From Lachnospiraceae bacterium (GTDB taxonomy: Bacteria > Bacillota > Clostridia > Lachnospirales > Lachnospiraceae): a stretch of 64,000 bases of DNA. The position numbers and the translations under genes are program-made. Below are positions 16,914 through 25,452 of the stretch, piece by piece; the stretch's first letter is position 1; each line of letters begins with the position of its first letter. The notes under the pieces were generated by a model. The model was given only the letters and a program-made list of their open reading frames with translations, searched no databases and was not told the origin of the DNA. The stretch is from contig CAJTBF010000002.1 of assembly GCA_910574195.1 (NCBI GenBank), positions 1 to 64,000 on the forward strand, read 5' to 3'.

Positions 16914-18293
16914 ATGGAGAAAAAACAATTTACAAAAATCAGGGGGATAAAATTTCACACATTGAATTATTTTATAGTTCTGGTGGCATGTATCCTGTAT
17001 GTACTTATTATCTATGCGACGATACAGGTCAGTGTGAAATATGATGATATGGTGTCTGCAACCAATGCTTATATCGGATGTACAAAAGAGATTGCCCGTG
17101 TGAAGGAAGGTTCCGATTATCTTACGGAACAGGCCAGGCTTTATGCCGTGATGATGACCCCTTTCTATATGGAACAGTATCTGGAAGAAGCGAATGTAAC
17201 GAAGCGCAGGGAAAATGGAATGGAAGCGATGGAGCAGTATTCTTTTGGTGAAAAAGAACATCAGCTTCTTCAGACAGCATTGAAGGAATCGGATCAGTTA
17301 ATGGAAAAAGAACTGTATGCAATGAAACTGATTTCTGTGGCAAATGCATATGATGCGGAGATGCTTCCAGATGAGGTGCGGGAGATACAACTTACGACGG
17401 AAGATCAGGCGCTTTCATCGGAAAAGATGGTGAGCAGGGCTCAGGAGATGGTATTTGGGTCGGCTTATCAGCAGGAAAAAGCGCAGATTATGAAGGATAT
17501 CAATTTGTTTATTGATACTATCGTCAGTCAGACCGAAGGAATACAGGAAGAACGGGTGCAGTCTTTGGAGCAGACGCTTCGGGAGCAAAGAGTTTTGATC
17601 AGTTTGTTGTTTGTGATGAATATTCTGACATTTATTCTGATTGTTACGATGATTGTAAAACCGCTGCAATTACATATCAACTGTATTCAGGAGGGAAAGT
17701 TGCTGCAGATTACAGGAGCTTATGAATTCCGGTATCTGGCGCTGATTTATAATGATATTTATGAGTTGAAAACAGCGAATGAAGCGCTTTTGCGCCATAA
17801 GGCAGAGCACGATCCATTAACAGGCATTGCGAACCGGGGAGCGTTTGAGCAATTGCGGACTTTATTGAAAGCTACCAAAACGCCAATCGCATTTTTGTTG
17901 ATTGATGTGGATGAATTTAAGCAGATCAATGATGGGTTTGGGCATGAAACGGGGGACGAGATCTTAAAGAAGGTGGCGCGCCTGATGCAGGAACAGATCC
18001 GTTCTCAGGACTATGCTGCACGGATCGGCGGAGATGAATTTGCAATCATTATGACGGAGATAGAGCAGAAGCAGAAGGAAGTAATTGAAAAGAAAGTTCA
18101 GGAGATGAACCGGAAACTGCAGAATCCGGAAGATGGTCTTCCGCCGGTATCTTTGAGTGTGGGGATCTCATTCTCCAGGGAGGGTTTTTCAGAGGATTTA
18201 TATAAAAACACAGATCAGGCACTTTATTATGTGAAAGAGAACGGAAGAAACGGCTGGAAATTCTATGAAGAACTTCCCTCTACGCAGCGGTAG
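16914..18293 (+). CDS. Membrane diguanylate cyclase (GGDEF)
   Basis: 459 residues. One transmembrane helix at about 17-40, an extracellular helical sensor of ~190 residues, a second helix near 225-250, then a GGDEF domain. The domain starts EHDPLTGIANRGAF and has IDVDEFKQINDGFGHETGDE and the intact active site RIGGDEFAI. RSQD sits at the I-site position (RxxD), so product inhibition by c-di-GMP is likely. ATG 16914 follows ggagaacgg. A -10-like tataat with extended TG lies at 16834-16839. No EAL domain is present. Confidence 0.9.
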   Translation: MEKKQFTKIRGIKFHTLNYFIVLVACILYVLIIYATIQVSVKYDDMVSATNAYIGCTKEIARVKEGSDYLTEQARLYAVMMTPFYMEQYLEEANVTKRRENGMEAMEQYSFGEKEHQLLQTALKESDQLMEKELYAMKLISVANAYDAEMLPDEVREIQLTTEDQALSSEKMVSRAQEMVFGSAYQQEKAQIMKDINLFIDTIVSQTEGIQEERVQSLEQTLREQRVLISLLFVMNILTFILIVTMIVKPLQLHINCIQEGKLLQITGAYEFRYLALIYNDIYELKTANEALLRHKAEHDPLTGIANRGAFEQLRTLLKATKTPIAFLLIDVDEFKQINDGFGHETGDEILKKVARLMQEQIRSQDYAARIGGDEFAIIMTEIEQKQKEVIEKKVQEMNRKLQNPEDGLPPVSLSVGISFSREGFSEDLYKNTDQALYYVKENGRNGWKFYEELPSTQR

Positions 18294-18424
18294 CATGTTT
18301 AAAGGGGCGAACATGAATACAGGAAATATGGGTGGAAGAGCAGTTTATTCGGCTCACAGAACAAAAAAACAATCGAATTTGCGCGGATACAAGAAATAAA
18401 AGCAGATTTATGTTACAATTTGTC

Positions 18425-18667
18425 CAAAGTGCCTGGAATTCCAGATTTTATCGCGGACTCCTTTAAAAAAGAAATATATGGGTTTGACATGGAAGGTGTT
18501 TCGTCAGATTCAGGTACAAGACCACGGTTTTCTTCTGTTTTGTACGAATGCTAGTCCGAGAAAGTTGTTTACATCAATATAGTCTCCGGAGGAGACGGAA
18601 CATGTGCAAAGAAATGTCGCAGACTTGCAAATAGACGTTGCAGGGAATTGTGACATTTCTTTTTTGC
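18425..18667 (+). ncRNA. Candidate structured RNA of unknown class
   Basis: A 430-bp gene-free gap holds an extended -10-like tatgttacaat (about 18411-18421). It then shows paired arms: cggact with agtccg about 100 nt apart, and gtacaagac with gttttgtac inside them. There is also a ctggaattccag palindrome. It ends in a strong terminator. This looks like an independent transcript of about 240 nt (6S-like, or a leader). I could not match it to a known class. Confidence 0.35.
18610..18665 (+). terminator. Rho-independent terminator
   Basis: The arms agaaatgtcgc and gtgacatttct (11 bp, one G-U) enclose an inner hairpin and are followed by six T. It lies 68 bp upstream of the next start, so it ends an upstream RNA or attenuates the surface-protein gene. 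Confidence 0.75.
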
Positions 18668-18732
18668 GTTATACAATGCGGAAAATTTGTGGTGTTTTGT
18701 AATTTAACAAAGAAAGGTATGGGTGATTGTTT

Positions 18733-20070
18733 ATGGAGGAAACAGCAGTCTCTGTATGGAGGACAGAGAGATTATTTTTGATGCGTCTTAGCAAAGGAAT
18801 CGCAGGGATTCTTCTGGTGTTTGCGTTATGCAGCAGCCAGGTAGTACCGAAAGTCGTGGGAGAGGTTATCGGGGGATTGGTTTTTTCGTCAATAGAGAAC
18901 GGAAAGACAGCATCTTACGGAAGGGAGAAAGAGAAAATTTATGCGGATACTGACGGGAAGAGAATGCTGGAAGAAGTTTTTCTTCCGGATTTTCCCGTCA
19001 GAGACCAACTTCTGACTGACATTTCTATAACAGATAAGCCGGGACTTTTACAAGAGTTGTCAGAGGAAAAAGGAAGGGAGCCTTTTCTGCCGGAAATACA
19101 TAAACCAGAAGAAACAGTATCCGAGGAAGAAATTCCGGTACAGACAGAGAAAGAGCCACTTTTTTCTGATGGAAAAGGGACAGGGATCCCGCGAGAACCA
19201 TCTGGCCTCTCGGATGTTTTGCAAGATCCTTCGGAATTTACGGGAGTGTGGCATCCGGTTGAACAGATTATACCGGGAGCAGAAAATGAGATAAAACAGG
19301 ATAATCTTAGACCAGGAAATCCAATCGAAACAAATCCCCCTGCTTTGGACGATCCCATAGAGCCAAACGAACCAGAAGTTCCCATAGAACCAATTGAACC
19401 GGAGATTCCCGTAGAGCCAATTGAACCGGAGATTCCCGTAGAGCCAATTGAACCGGAAGTTCCCGTAGAACCAATCGAGCCGGAGATTCCCATAGAACCG
19501 GTGGAACCAGAGACACCGGGAGTAGGGGAGAATTCGTGCTTTTTATTAGACGAGACCGGGATGCTTCTGAGCTTCCGACCGGAATATGCGGTGATAGAAA
19601 GAGGATGTTTGTTTCTTCCGGACGATTGTACCGGGATCAGAAGAGGTGTGTTCTCCGGGTGCGGAGCGGGAATTAGGGAATTGTATATTCCGGCAGCGGC
19701 AACATGGATAGAGGAAGGCTCTCTTATGGGATTATCGGAATTGGAATGGATTGAAGTGGAGGGAGGAAATGCAGCATATATCACCGAAGATGGAGTATTA
19801 TTTGATTGCACACGTTCGCTGCTGCTTGCATTTCCAAATGGCAGGACGGAAACCTATCTGGTACCGTCGGGCGTGGTGCGGATCGCAGGAAGTGCCTTTG
19901 AAGATACCTGCCTTTCAAGAATTGACATCAGGGACTGCAATGTGATCCAATTTGGAGAAACAGTATTTGGTAGTTCGAACGGAAATGGAATTCAGATCAG
20001 AGTCCCCTTGGGAACCGGGGACGTTTATGCAGAAATTTTGGCGGGATATGGGCTGGAGATTATAGAATAA
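18733..20070 (+). CDS. BspA-like leucine-rich repeat surface protein with Pro/Glu repeats
   Basis: 445 residues. A hydrophobic segment at about 22-45 (signal or anchor) is followed by an acidic linker. Next come tandem PIEPEIPVE-type repeats at about 210-260, a wall-spanning stalk, and then a C-terminal domain with BspA-type LRR_5 features (CTGIRRGVFSGCGAGIRELYIPAAATWIEEGSLMG shape, ITEDGVLFD, IAGSAFED). Such proteins are usually adhesins or binding proteins. The start is uncertain: ATG 18733 follows a weak aaaggtatggg, with TTG 18727 and ATG 18781 as alternatives. No sortase motif is visible. Confidence 0.7.
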   Translation: MEETAVSVWRTERLFLMRLSKGIAGILLVFALCSSQVVPKVVGEVIGGLVFSSIENGKTASYGREKEKIYADTDGKRMLEEVFLPDFPVRDQLLTDISITDKPGLLQELSEEKGREPFLPEIHKPEETVSEEEIPVQTEKEPLFSDGKGTGIPREPSGLSDVLQDPSEFTGVWHPVEQIIPGAENEIKQDNLRPGNPIETNPPALDDPIEPNEPEVPIEPIEPEIPVEPIEPEIPVEPIEPEVPVEPIEPEIPIEPVEPETPGVGENSCFLLDETGMLLSFRPEYAVIERGCLFLPDDCTGIRRGVFSGCGAGIRELYIPAAATWIEEGSLMGLSELEWIEVEGGNAAYITEDGVLFDCTRSLLLAFPNGRTETYLVPSGVVRIAGSAFEDTCLSRIDIRDCNVIQFGETVFGSSNGNGIQIRVPLGTGDVYAEILAGYGLEIIE

Positions 20071-20110
20071 AGCCGAAAAAAATAAGGAATGCCGGATTTT
20101 TTGATCGGAA

Positions 20111-20172
20111 GTTACTTTCACGTCTCAGGAATGCGCAACCTGGCGCATTCTGTGAGAACAGACTTACGCGGC
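20111..20172. mobile_element. Degenerate MITE-like element, copy D
   Basis: Exact 8-bp direct repeats gatcggaa flank it (20103-20110 and 20173-20180). The left end GTTACTTTCAC matches the family. The right end has decayed (cttacgcggc). The interior holds a hairpin, gaatgcgc/gcgcattc. Confidence 0.5.
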
Positions 20173-20258
20173 GATCGGAATATTTTTCATGTGTGATTCA
20201 TGGGATTATAATTGAGTCGTGATAGAATTTATGGTATACTTTTTTAAAGAGTTGTTAT

Positions 20259-20432
20259 GTGATATGGAGAGAGAAAAGGCAGAACGTTTTACTTTTGCCG
20301 GCATCTGCCGGCAGGAACAGGCTGTTGATTTTGAAAGGAGGGGGAAGTTTCATCTGTGAGTGTGGCCGACAGGTAAGCGTGACGCCGTTGGCAGAACTTT
20401 TGGAGAAAAAACAGAAAATAAAAGCAGAATAA
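20259..20432 (+). other. Possible small ORF upstream of hypB
   Basis: An open frame from GTG 20259 to TAA 20430-20432 encodes 57 residues ending FICECGRQVSVTPLAELLEKKQKIKAE in two parts (Cys-x-Cys motif). A second frame from ATG 20264 stops mid-way at about 20362. Neither has a clear ribosome binding site. It ends just before the hypB site. It could be a decayed small gene; it does not match HypA. Confidence 0.25.
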
Positions 20433-20445
20433 GGAGGAAAAGGAG

Positions 20446-21114
20446 ATGGGAGAATTCCGGATTCTTGAAGTGAAACAGAGTATATTTGCAGATAATGATA
20501 AAAGGGCAGATGAGGTAAGGGAAGAACTGAAAAAGAAGAAAGTATTTTTACTGAACCTGATGTCCTCGCCGGGATCCGGTAAGACAACGACATTACTGAG
20601 AACAATTGAAGCATTAAAAGAGGAATTACGAATCGGGGTTATGGAAGCAGACATTGACTCCGATGTGGATGCGCAGACTATTTCGGCGCTTGGTGTGAAG
20701 GCAATCCAGCTTCATACAGGCGGAATGTGCCATTTGGATGCCGATATGACAAGACAAGGACTTGAGGGACTGGAGACCGGTGACTTGGATTTGGCAATTC
20801 TGGAAAATGTAGGGAATCTTGTCTGTCCGGCGGAGTTCGACACAGGCGCGGTGAAGAACGCGATGATTTTAAGCGTTCCGGAGGGGGATGATAAGCCGCT
20901 GAAATATCCGCTTATGTTCTCGATTTGTGATGTGGTATTGATTAATAAGATTGACGTACTGCCATATTTTGATTTTGATATGGATGCCTGCAGAACGTAT
21001 GTATGGAAACGAAACCCGAATGCAAAAATTATTCCGATTTCGGCGCGGACCGGAGAAGGAATCCAGATCTGGACGGACTGGCTGAAAGAGGAGGTCAGAT
21101 CCTGGCAGAAATAA
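20446..21114 (+). CDS. hypB: Hydrogenase nickel incorporation GTPase HypB
   Basis: A 222-residue SIMIBI GTPase that drives Ni insertion into NiFe hydrogenase (and can serve urease). Walker A is SSPGSGKTTTLL near residue 40, switch/Walker B regions are MEADIDSDVDAQ and LENVGNLVCPAEFDTG, and specificity is INKID. The metal-site Cys-His is in GGMCHLDA. It lacks the N-terminal Cys cluster or His-rich tail of some HypB. ATG follows aaggaggaaaaggag. No hypA, C, D or hydrogenase gene is nearby. The FapA-like gene follows by 15 bp. Confidence 0.9.
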   Translation: MGEFRILEVKQSIFADNDKRADEVREELKKKKVFLLNLMSSPGSGKTTTLLRTIEALKEELRIGVMEADIDSDVDAQTISALGVKAIQLHTGGMCHLDADMTRQGLEGLETGDLDLAILENVGNLVCPAEFDTGAVKNAMILSVPEGDDKPLKYPLMFSICDVVLINKIDVLPYFDFDMDACRTYVWKRNPNAKIIPISARTGEGIQIWTDWLKEEVRSWQK

Positions 21115-21129
21115 GAAAGTGGTGAGTGT

Positions 21130-22878
21130 ATGGCATTTAAGAAATCATTTCTGGAGCGTTTCTTTGGCTCAAAACAGGAAAAAAATGTAAAAGAATCAAT
21201 GGAGCATATGACACAGGAAAAATCAGAAAAACCAACAGATGTAAAAGAAGAACCGGCTGTTTTTCTGGAATTACCGAGAGATCATGCACTGAATCGTCTG
21301 TATGAATTGCGAATCAGCGAGTCCAAAGAGTTGTCGGCTCCCCGGTTGTGTATGGAAAAAGAACAGGGAATGTCTCCGGAGGAAATAGAAAAGGAATTAA
21401 AAGCATTTCAGTCGGAGATGACCACGGCAGCGAATTTACGTTTGAAACATGCGATGCCGAAAGAAGAAAAAGAATCGGAAGAAGAAAAGAAATCAAAAGA
21501 AGAAAATAAATCAGAAGAAGAAAAGGAGCAAAAAGAAGATTTCGGGATGGATGCGCTGCCGCTGATCTATGTTCCAAAGGATCGGATGTCGGCATGGATG
21601 ATGGTATTTCCACCGGTGGCAGAAGGGAGAGAGTTGGACGGGGAAATATTGAAAAAGGCGCTGGAAGAAAAAAAGGTGACGTCCGGGATTGATGAAAAGA
21701 AACTGGAAGAATTGCCGGGACATCCGGAACAATATTTTTGTTTGTGGAGAGTTGCGAAAGGTACGCCGGCTGTTCAGGGAACAGACGGGCAGATTGAAGA
21801 TTTCTTTTCACGGTCTGTGGAACGTAAATTTGCGGTAGATGAACATGACAGGATGGATTATACGTCTCTGAATTTATTTCAGACTATTGAAAAAGGCGCG
21901 GCAATCTGTCGGAGGATACCGCCTACCTCCGGTGTGCCGGGGAAAGATGTGCAGGGCCGGATCCTTCCTGCCAGGGACGGAAGAGAAGTCACGCTTCCAA
22001 AAGGAAAAAATACAGAGATCAGTGAGGATGGAACTCGTTTGCTGGCATTGAAGACCGGAGATGTGGAGTTTCGTGACAGGGCGTTCCATGTGAAATCTTT
22101 GTTGGAGATTGCCGGGAATGTAGATTATTCAACCGGAAATATTGACTACAAAGGGGAAGTGCATATCCATGGGAACGTGAGTAGCGGATTTTCTGTCCGG
22201 GCAGAGGGAAATATTGTTGTAGATGGTGTCGTGGCGTCCGGCAATGTAGAAGCCGGCGGAGATCTGATTGTTGCCAAGGGGATTGTGGGCGGCGGGGACG
22301 CTATGATTCGGACAGATCATGATCTCTACACAAAATACCTGGAGAATAGTACGGTGCATGTCCAGGGGAATGTATACGCCGATTCCATTGTCAACAGTGA
22401 AGTATATTGTGATGGGAATGTGCAGGCAACGTCCGGGAGAGGAGTCCTGGTCGGTGGGAAAGTTCGGGCGTCTCATAAAGTCAGTGCAAAGACGATCGGG
22501 TCGAAAGCGGAAAGCGCTACGATGATTTTCCTGGGAGGACGGCCCTGTGTCGAATTTGAGATAGAGTCTCTGGAAGAAAATACCCAACTGCTGGTCAAAC
22601 AATTGGAAAAACTGGAATGTCGTCCGGACAGTCCTTCGAAAGTGCAGCGTATGGAAGAATTTCAGCGAGATCTGCTTGAAAAGCAAGCGAAATTGGAACA
22701 GTTGAAAGAACAAATGGCGGCAATAGAAGAATCAGAAGATCCGGTGAAGTGTAAAGTAGAATGTGATACTGCATATCCGGGAATGCTTTTGAGTATCGGC
22801 GAGGTGAATTTCCGTTTGAAGCAAGAAACGTGGAAATGTGTTGCGAAGCTGGTGGATGGGGAAATTCGTCTGGTATAG
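21130..22878 (+). CDS. FapA (DUF342) family protein
   Basis: 582 residues. A charged N-terminus includes a Lys/Glu-rich coil (about 115-140), followed by the DUF342/FapA core. The core is a beta-helix of repeated glycine-rich turns (HIHGNVSSGFSVRAEGNI, VVDGVVASGNVEAGGD, AKGIVGGGDA, VHVQGNVYADSIVNSEV) and a C-terminal coiled coil (about 480-540). FapA proteins are polymer-like surface or flagellar-assembly-linked proteins in other bacteria; no flagellar genes are seen here. The site gtggtgag is weak. It is likely co-transcribed with hypB and the GH5 gene (24 bp gap). Confidence 0.8.
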   Translation: MAFKKSFLERFFGSKQEKNVKESMEHMTQEKSEKPTDVKEEPAVFLELPRDHALNRLYELRISESKELSAPRLCMEKEQGMSPEEIEKELKAFQSEMTTAANLRLKHAMPKEEKESEEEKKSKEENKSEEEKEQKEDFGMDALPLIYVPKDRMSAWMMVFPPVAEGRELDGEILKKALEEKKVTSGIDEKKLEELPGHPEQYFCLWRVAKGTPAVQGTDGQIEDFFSRSVERKFAVDEHDRMDYTSLNLFQTIEKGAAICRRIPPTSGVPGKDVQGRILPARDGREVTLPKGKNTEISEDGTRLLALKTGDVEFRDRAFHVKSLLEIAGNVDYSTGNIDYKGEVHIHGNVSSGFSVRAEGNIVVDGVVASGNVEAGGDLIVAKGIVGGGDAMIRTDHDLYTKYLENSTVHVQGNVYADSIVNSEVYCDGNVQATSGRGVLVGGKVRASHKVSAKTIGSKAESATMIFLGGRPCVEFEIESLEENTQLLVKQLEKLECRPDSPSKVQRMEEFQRDLLEKQAKLEQLKEQMAAIEESEDPVKCKVECDTAYPGMLLSIGEVNFRLKQETWKCVAKLVDGEIRLV

Positions 22879-22902
22879 AAGATGGAGGAAGAGCTGCCGG
22901 GG

Positions 22903-24093
22903 ATGAAAAAGGGGAATGTGAAAAAGAAGAGAAGAAAGTGGCTGTGTATTTTCTTGCTGACAGGGCTTGCGCTCTGTCAGCAGGGGTGTGGGGAATCTTC
23001 CACCCAGGAGACGGACGGACAAAGTGCGCAGAAAGAAGAAGTGCAGGAACAGGAGCCAGAACAGGATACAGTCGAAAAGTCAGAATTAAAATCAGATCAG
23101 GAAGCAGACATAGAGAAAAACACGCAGACAGAGAGTGAAAAAGAGAAACAAGAGGCTCTCTCATCGGGATTGGCATGTCCTTCTGTGAACGGAGCGCTTC
23201 ATGTGGAAGGAACGAGACTGGTGGATCGGACGGGGACGCCGGTGCAGCTTAGAGGGATCAGTACCCATGGAATCGCCTGGTTTCCGGATTATGTAAACGC
23301 ACAATGTTTTGGGGAACTGCACGAGCAATGGAAAGCGAATGTAATCCGTCTGGCGATGTACACGGCAGAGTACGGTGGTTATTGTACGGGTGGAGAGAAA
23401 GAACATTTGAAGGAACTGATTCGAAACGGTGTCCGGTATGCTGCGGAGCAGGATATGTATGTGATTGTAGACTGGCATATTTTATCGGATGCGGATCCGA
23501 ATATATATATGGAAGAAGCGAAATCTTTTTTTGCAGAGATAGCGGGAGAATACGCTGATGCGGACCATATTCTGTATGAAATCTGTAATGAGCCGAATGG
23601 AAGTACCGATTGGAACGCGATTAAAAGATATGCGCTTGAAGTCATCCCGGTGATTCGCGCTCAGGATTCCGATGCGGTGATTCTTGTAGGGACGCCGAAC
23701 TGGTCGCAATTTGTGGATCAGGCAGCGGCCGATCCGATTACAGAATATGAAAATCTGATGTATACGCTTCATTTCTATGCCGCTACACATACGGATGATC
23801 TGCGGCAAAAAATGCAGGCGGCGGTGGAAAACGGCCTGCCTGTTTTTGTGTCAGAATATGGAATCTGTGATGCCAGCGGCAATGGCGCCATTGATGAAGC
23901 GCAGGCGAATCTGTGGGTGGAAGCGATGGACCGCCTTGGAATCAGTTATGTGGCATGGAATCTGTCAAATAAAGAGGAATCGTCGGCTATGTTACAAAGC
24001 TCTTGCGGAAAAACCAACGGATTTGTACAGGAAGATCTCAGCGCTTCTGGAAAATGGCTGTATCGGATGCTGACAGAAGCAGAGCAGAAGTAG
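22903..24093 (+). CDS. GH5 family endoglucanase-like lipoprotein
   Basis: About 396 residues. A lipoprotein signal has a basic start (MKKGNVKKKRRKW), a hydrophobic core and a Cys at QQGC. An acidic, Gln/Glu-rich linker follows, then a GH5 cellulase-type barrel: LRGISTHGIAWF, NVIRLAMY, YVIVDWHILSD. The acid/base Glu is in YEICNEPNG and the nucleophile Glu in VFVSEYGICD. It probably cleaves beta-glucans or mannans at the cell surface. ATG 22903 lies ~10 nt after ggaggaagag; ATG 22882 lacks a site. Its stop TAG is immediately followed by an inserted MITE-like element. Confidence 0.88.
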   Translation: MKKGNVKKKRRKWLCIFLLTGLALCQQGCGESSTQETDGQSAQKEEVQEQEPEQDTVEKSELKSDQEADIEKNTQTESEKEKQEALSSGLACPSVNGALHVEGTRLVDRTGTPVQLRGISTHGIAWFPDYVNAQCFGELHEQWKANVIRLAMYTAEYGGYCTGGEKEHLKELIRNGVRYAAEQDMYVIVDWHILSDADPNIYMEEAKSFFAEIAGEYADADHILYEICNEPNGSTDWNAIKRYALEVIPVIRAQDSDAVILVGTPNWSQFVDQAAADPITEYENLMYTLHFYAATHTDDLRQKMQAAVENGLPVFVSEYGICDASGNGAIDEAQANLWVEAMDRLGISYVAWNLSNKEESSAMLQSSCGKTNGFVQEDLSASGKWLYRMLTEAEQK

Positions 24094-24157
24094 GTTACAT
24101 TTCACCCTCGCGCCGGTTATCCAAAACAATTTCATACGATCCGGTGTGAAAAGTAAC
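24094..24157. mobile_element. MITE-like element, copy B (64 bp)
   Basis: The ends are GTTACATTTCAC and GTGAAAAGTAAC inverted. Exact 8-bp target duplications agaagtag lie at 24086-24093 and 24158-24165. The left duplication contains the GH5 stop codon, so the insertion spared the gene. Confidence 0.85.
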
Positions 24158-24180
24158 AGAAGTAGAGCAAAAAAAATCAA

Positions 24181-24209
24181 TTTACACCCGTATAGAGAGA
24201 TGCTATAAT
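24181..24209 (+). promoter_or_regulatory. Sigma-A promoter of the pantothenate operon
   Basis: tttaca (24181-24186), a 17-bp spacer, then tataat (24204-24209). It is the only strong promoter between the GH5 gene and the DUF2520-pan genes. Confidence 0.75.
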
Positions 24210-24210
24210 A

Positions 24211-24252
24211 GCCTCGGATAGTATTCCCAGGGAAACTATACCGAGGCAAATT
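24211..24252 (+). terminator. Promoter-proximal hairpin (attenuator-like)
   Basis: gcctcggatagt (24211-24222) pairs with actataccgaggc (24235-24247), followed by aaatttta. It would form from the first nucleotides of the operon transcript. It may stabilise the 5' end or reduce read-through. Confidence 0.5.
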
Positions 24253-24254
24253 TT

Positions 24255-24384
24255 ATACCTTATCGGACGCAAAGCGTCCGCCCACCCGAAGGGTATCAGA
24301 TACGGGATGCCCGGTGGGTATACCTTATCGGACGCAAAGCGTCCGCTCACCTGAAGGGTATCAGATACGGGGTGCCCGGTGGGT
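24255..24384. repeat. 65-bp direct tandem duplication
   Basis: Two units (24255-24319 and 24320-24384) differ at a few bases. Each holds the hairpin cggacgcaaagcgtccg and the partly complementary cccaccc/ggtggg arms. They lie in the pan operon leader. 24385-24498 shows nothing else. Confidence 0.9.
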
Positions 24385-24498
24385 ATATTTATTTACAGAT
24401 CCAGAGATCCACACCGGAATACAGATGGAACTTATATCATTTTTGCATAGTGTGAAAGAATGAGATTTCATTATTGTTATGAAAAAGAAGGTGGTTGA

Positions 24499-25383
24499 AT
24501 GAGGATTGGATTTGTGGGTGCAGGAAAAGTAGGATGCACTCTGGGAAAGTATATGGTGGAGCACAATATTTGTGTATCCGGCTATTATAGCAGAAGCAGA
24601 GAGTCTGCCAGGTGGGCATCTGAGTTTACGCACACAAACTGTTATGAGACGTTGGAAGGACTGGCGTTATCAAGCGAAACACTCTTTTTGACGGTTCCGG
24701 ACGGAGCGATTAAAGAGGTGTGGAATGATCTGAAGCAATATGCATTAGAAGGTAAATGTATTTGTCATTGCAGCGGTGCGATGAGTTCCGCCGCGTTTTC
24801 CGGGATTGACCAGATGGGGGCATTTGGTTATTCTATCCATCCCTTATTTGCAGTCCATAGTCGGCTGCAGTCTTATCGGGAGATTTCACAGGCATATTTT
24901 ACAATTGAAGGAGCAGAGAAGCACGTAGAGTTCTGGAAAGAATTTTTTGAGGCATTGGGGAACCCGGTGTGTGTCATCCAACCGGAAGGAAAGATTCTTT
25001 ATCACAGTGCGGCCGTGTTTGTAAGCAACCTGGTAACGGGATTGTTTGAGACCGGTATAGAACTTTTACAGAAGTGTGGGTTTGAAAGAGAAAGCGGAGA
25101 AGAAGCGCTGCGTACTCTCTTTCTGAATCACTGTCATTCTGTGGCAACGTCAGGAGTAGTAGAATCACTGACCGGTCCGGTGGAACGTGCGGATCTTGCA
25201 ACCGTGCAGAAGCATCTTTGGGCGTTGCCCGGAAGAGAGCGGGAGATCTATGTCCGGCTGTCGGAAGTGTTGGTAGAGATTGCCCGGCAAAAACATCCGA
25301 AAAGAAATTATGAGGAGCTTTCCCGGTTTTTAAGAAAAAGCAGAGAAAGTGAGCAGGCCAGGGAAAGGGAGGAAGTAAGTTAG
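24499..25383 (+). CDS. Rossmann-like / DUF2520 protein, candidate ketopantoate reductase
   Basis: 294 residues. The N-terminal NAD(P)-binding Rossmann motif is MRIGFVGAGKVGCTLG, followed by LFLTVPDGAI, then a helical DUF2520 C-terminal domain from about 125 (SIHPLFAVHS, LYHSAAVFVSNL, LTGPVERAD). It resembles ProC/6PGDH-fold reductases. It heads a run of panB-panC-panD-coaBC with no canonical panE, so it may supply ketopantoate reductase activity as reported for non-PanE (PanG-type) enzymes. That is inference from context. The ribosome binding site gaaggtgg is good. Confidence 0.75.
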   Translation: MRIGFVGAGKVGCTLGKYMVEHNICVSGYYSRSRESARWASEFTHTNCYETLEGLALSSETLFLTVPDGAIKEVWNDLKQYALEGKCICHCSGAMSSAAFSGIDQMGAFGYSIHPLFAVHSRLQSYREISQAYFTIEGAEKHVEFWKEFFEALGNPVCVIQPEGKILYHSAAVFVSNLVTGLFETGIELLQKCGFERESGEEALRTLFLNHCHSVATSGVVESLTGPVERADLATVQKHLWALPGREREIYVRLSEVLVEIARQKHPKRNYEELSRFLRKSRESEQAREREEVS

Positions 25384-25452
25384 AAAGGCGAAAGTGCGCC
25401 AATATGTTTCATGATGCATTGGTACTTTTCGCAGAAAGGCGGATTAATAAGA

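Noticed and set aside
18939-19811. 290-aa Ser/Gly-rich minus-strand ORF
   Set aside because: It is the antisense of the Pro/Glu repeat region of the surface protein.
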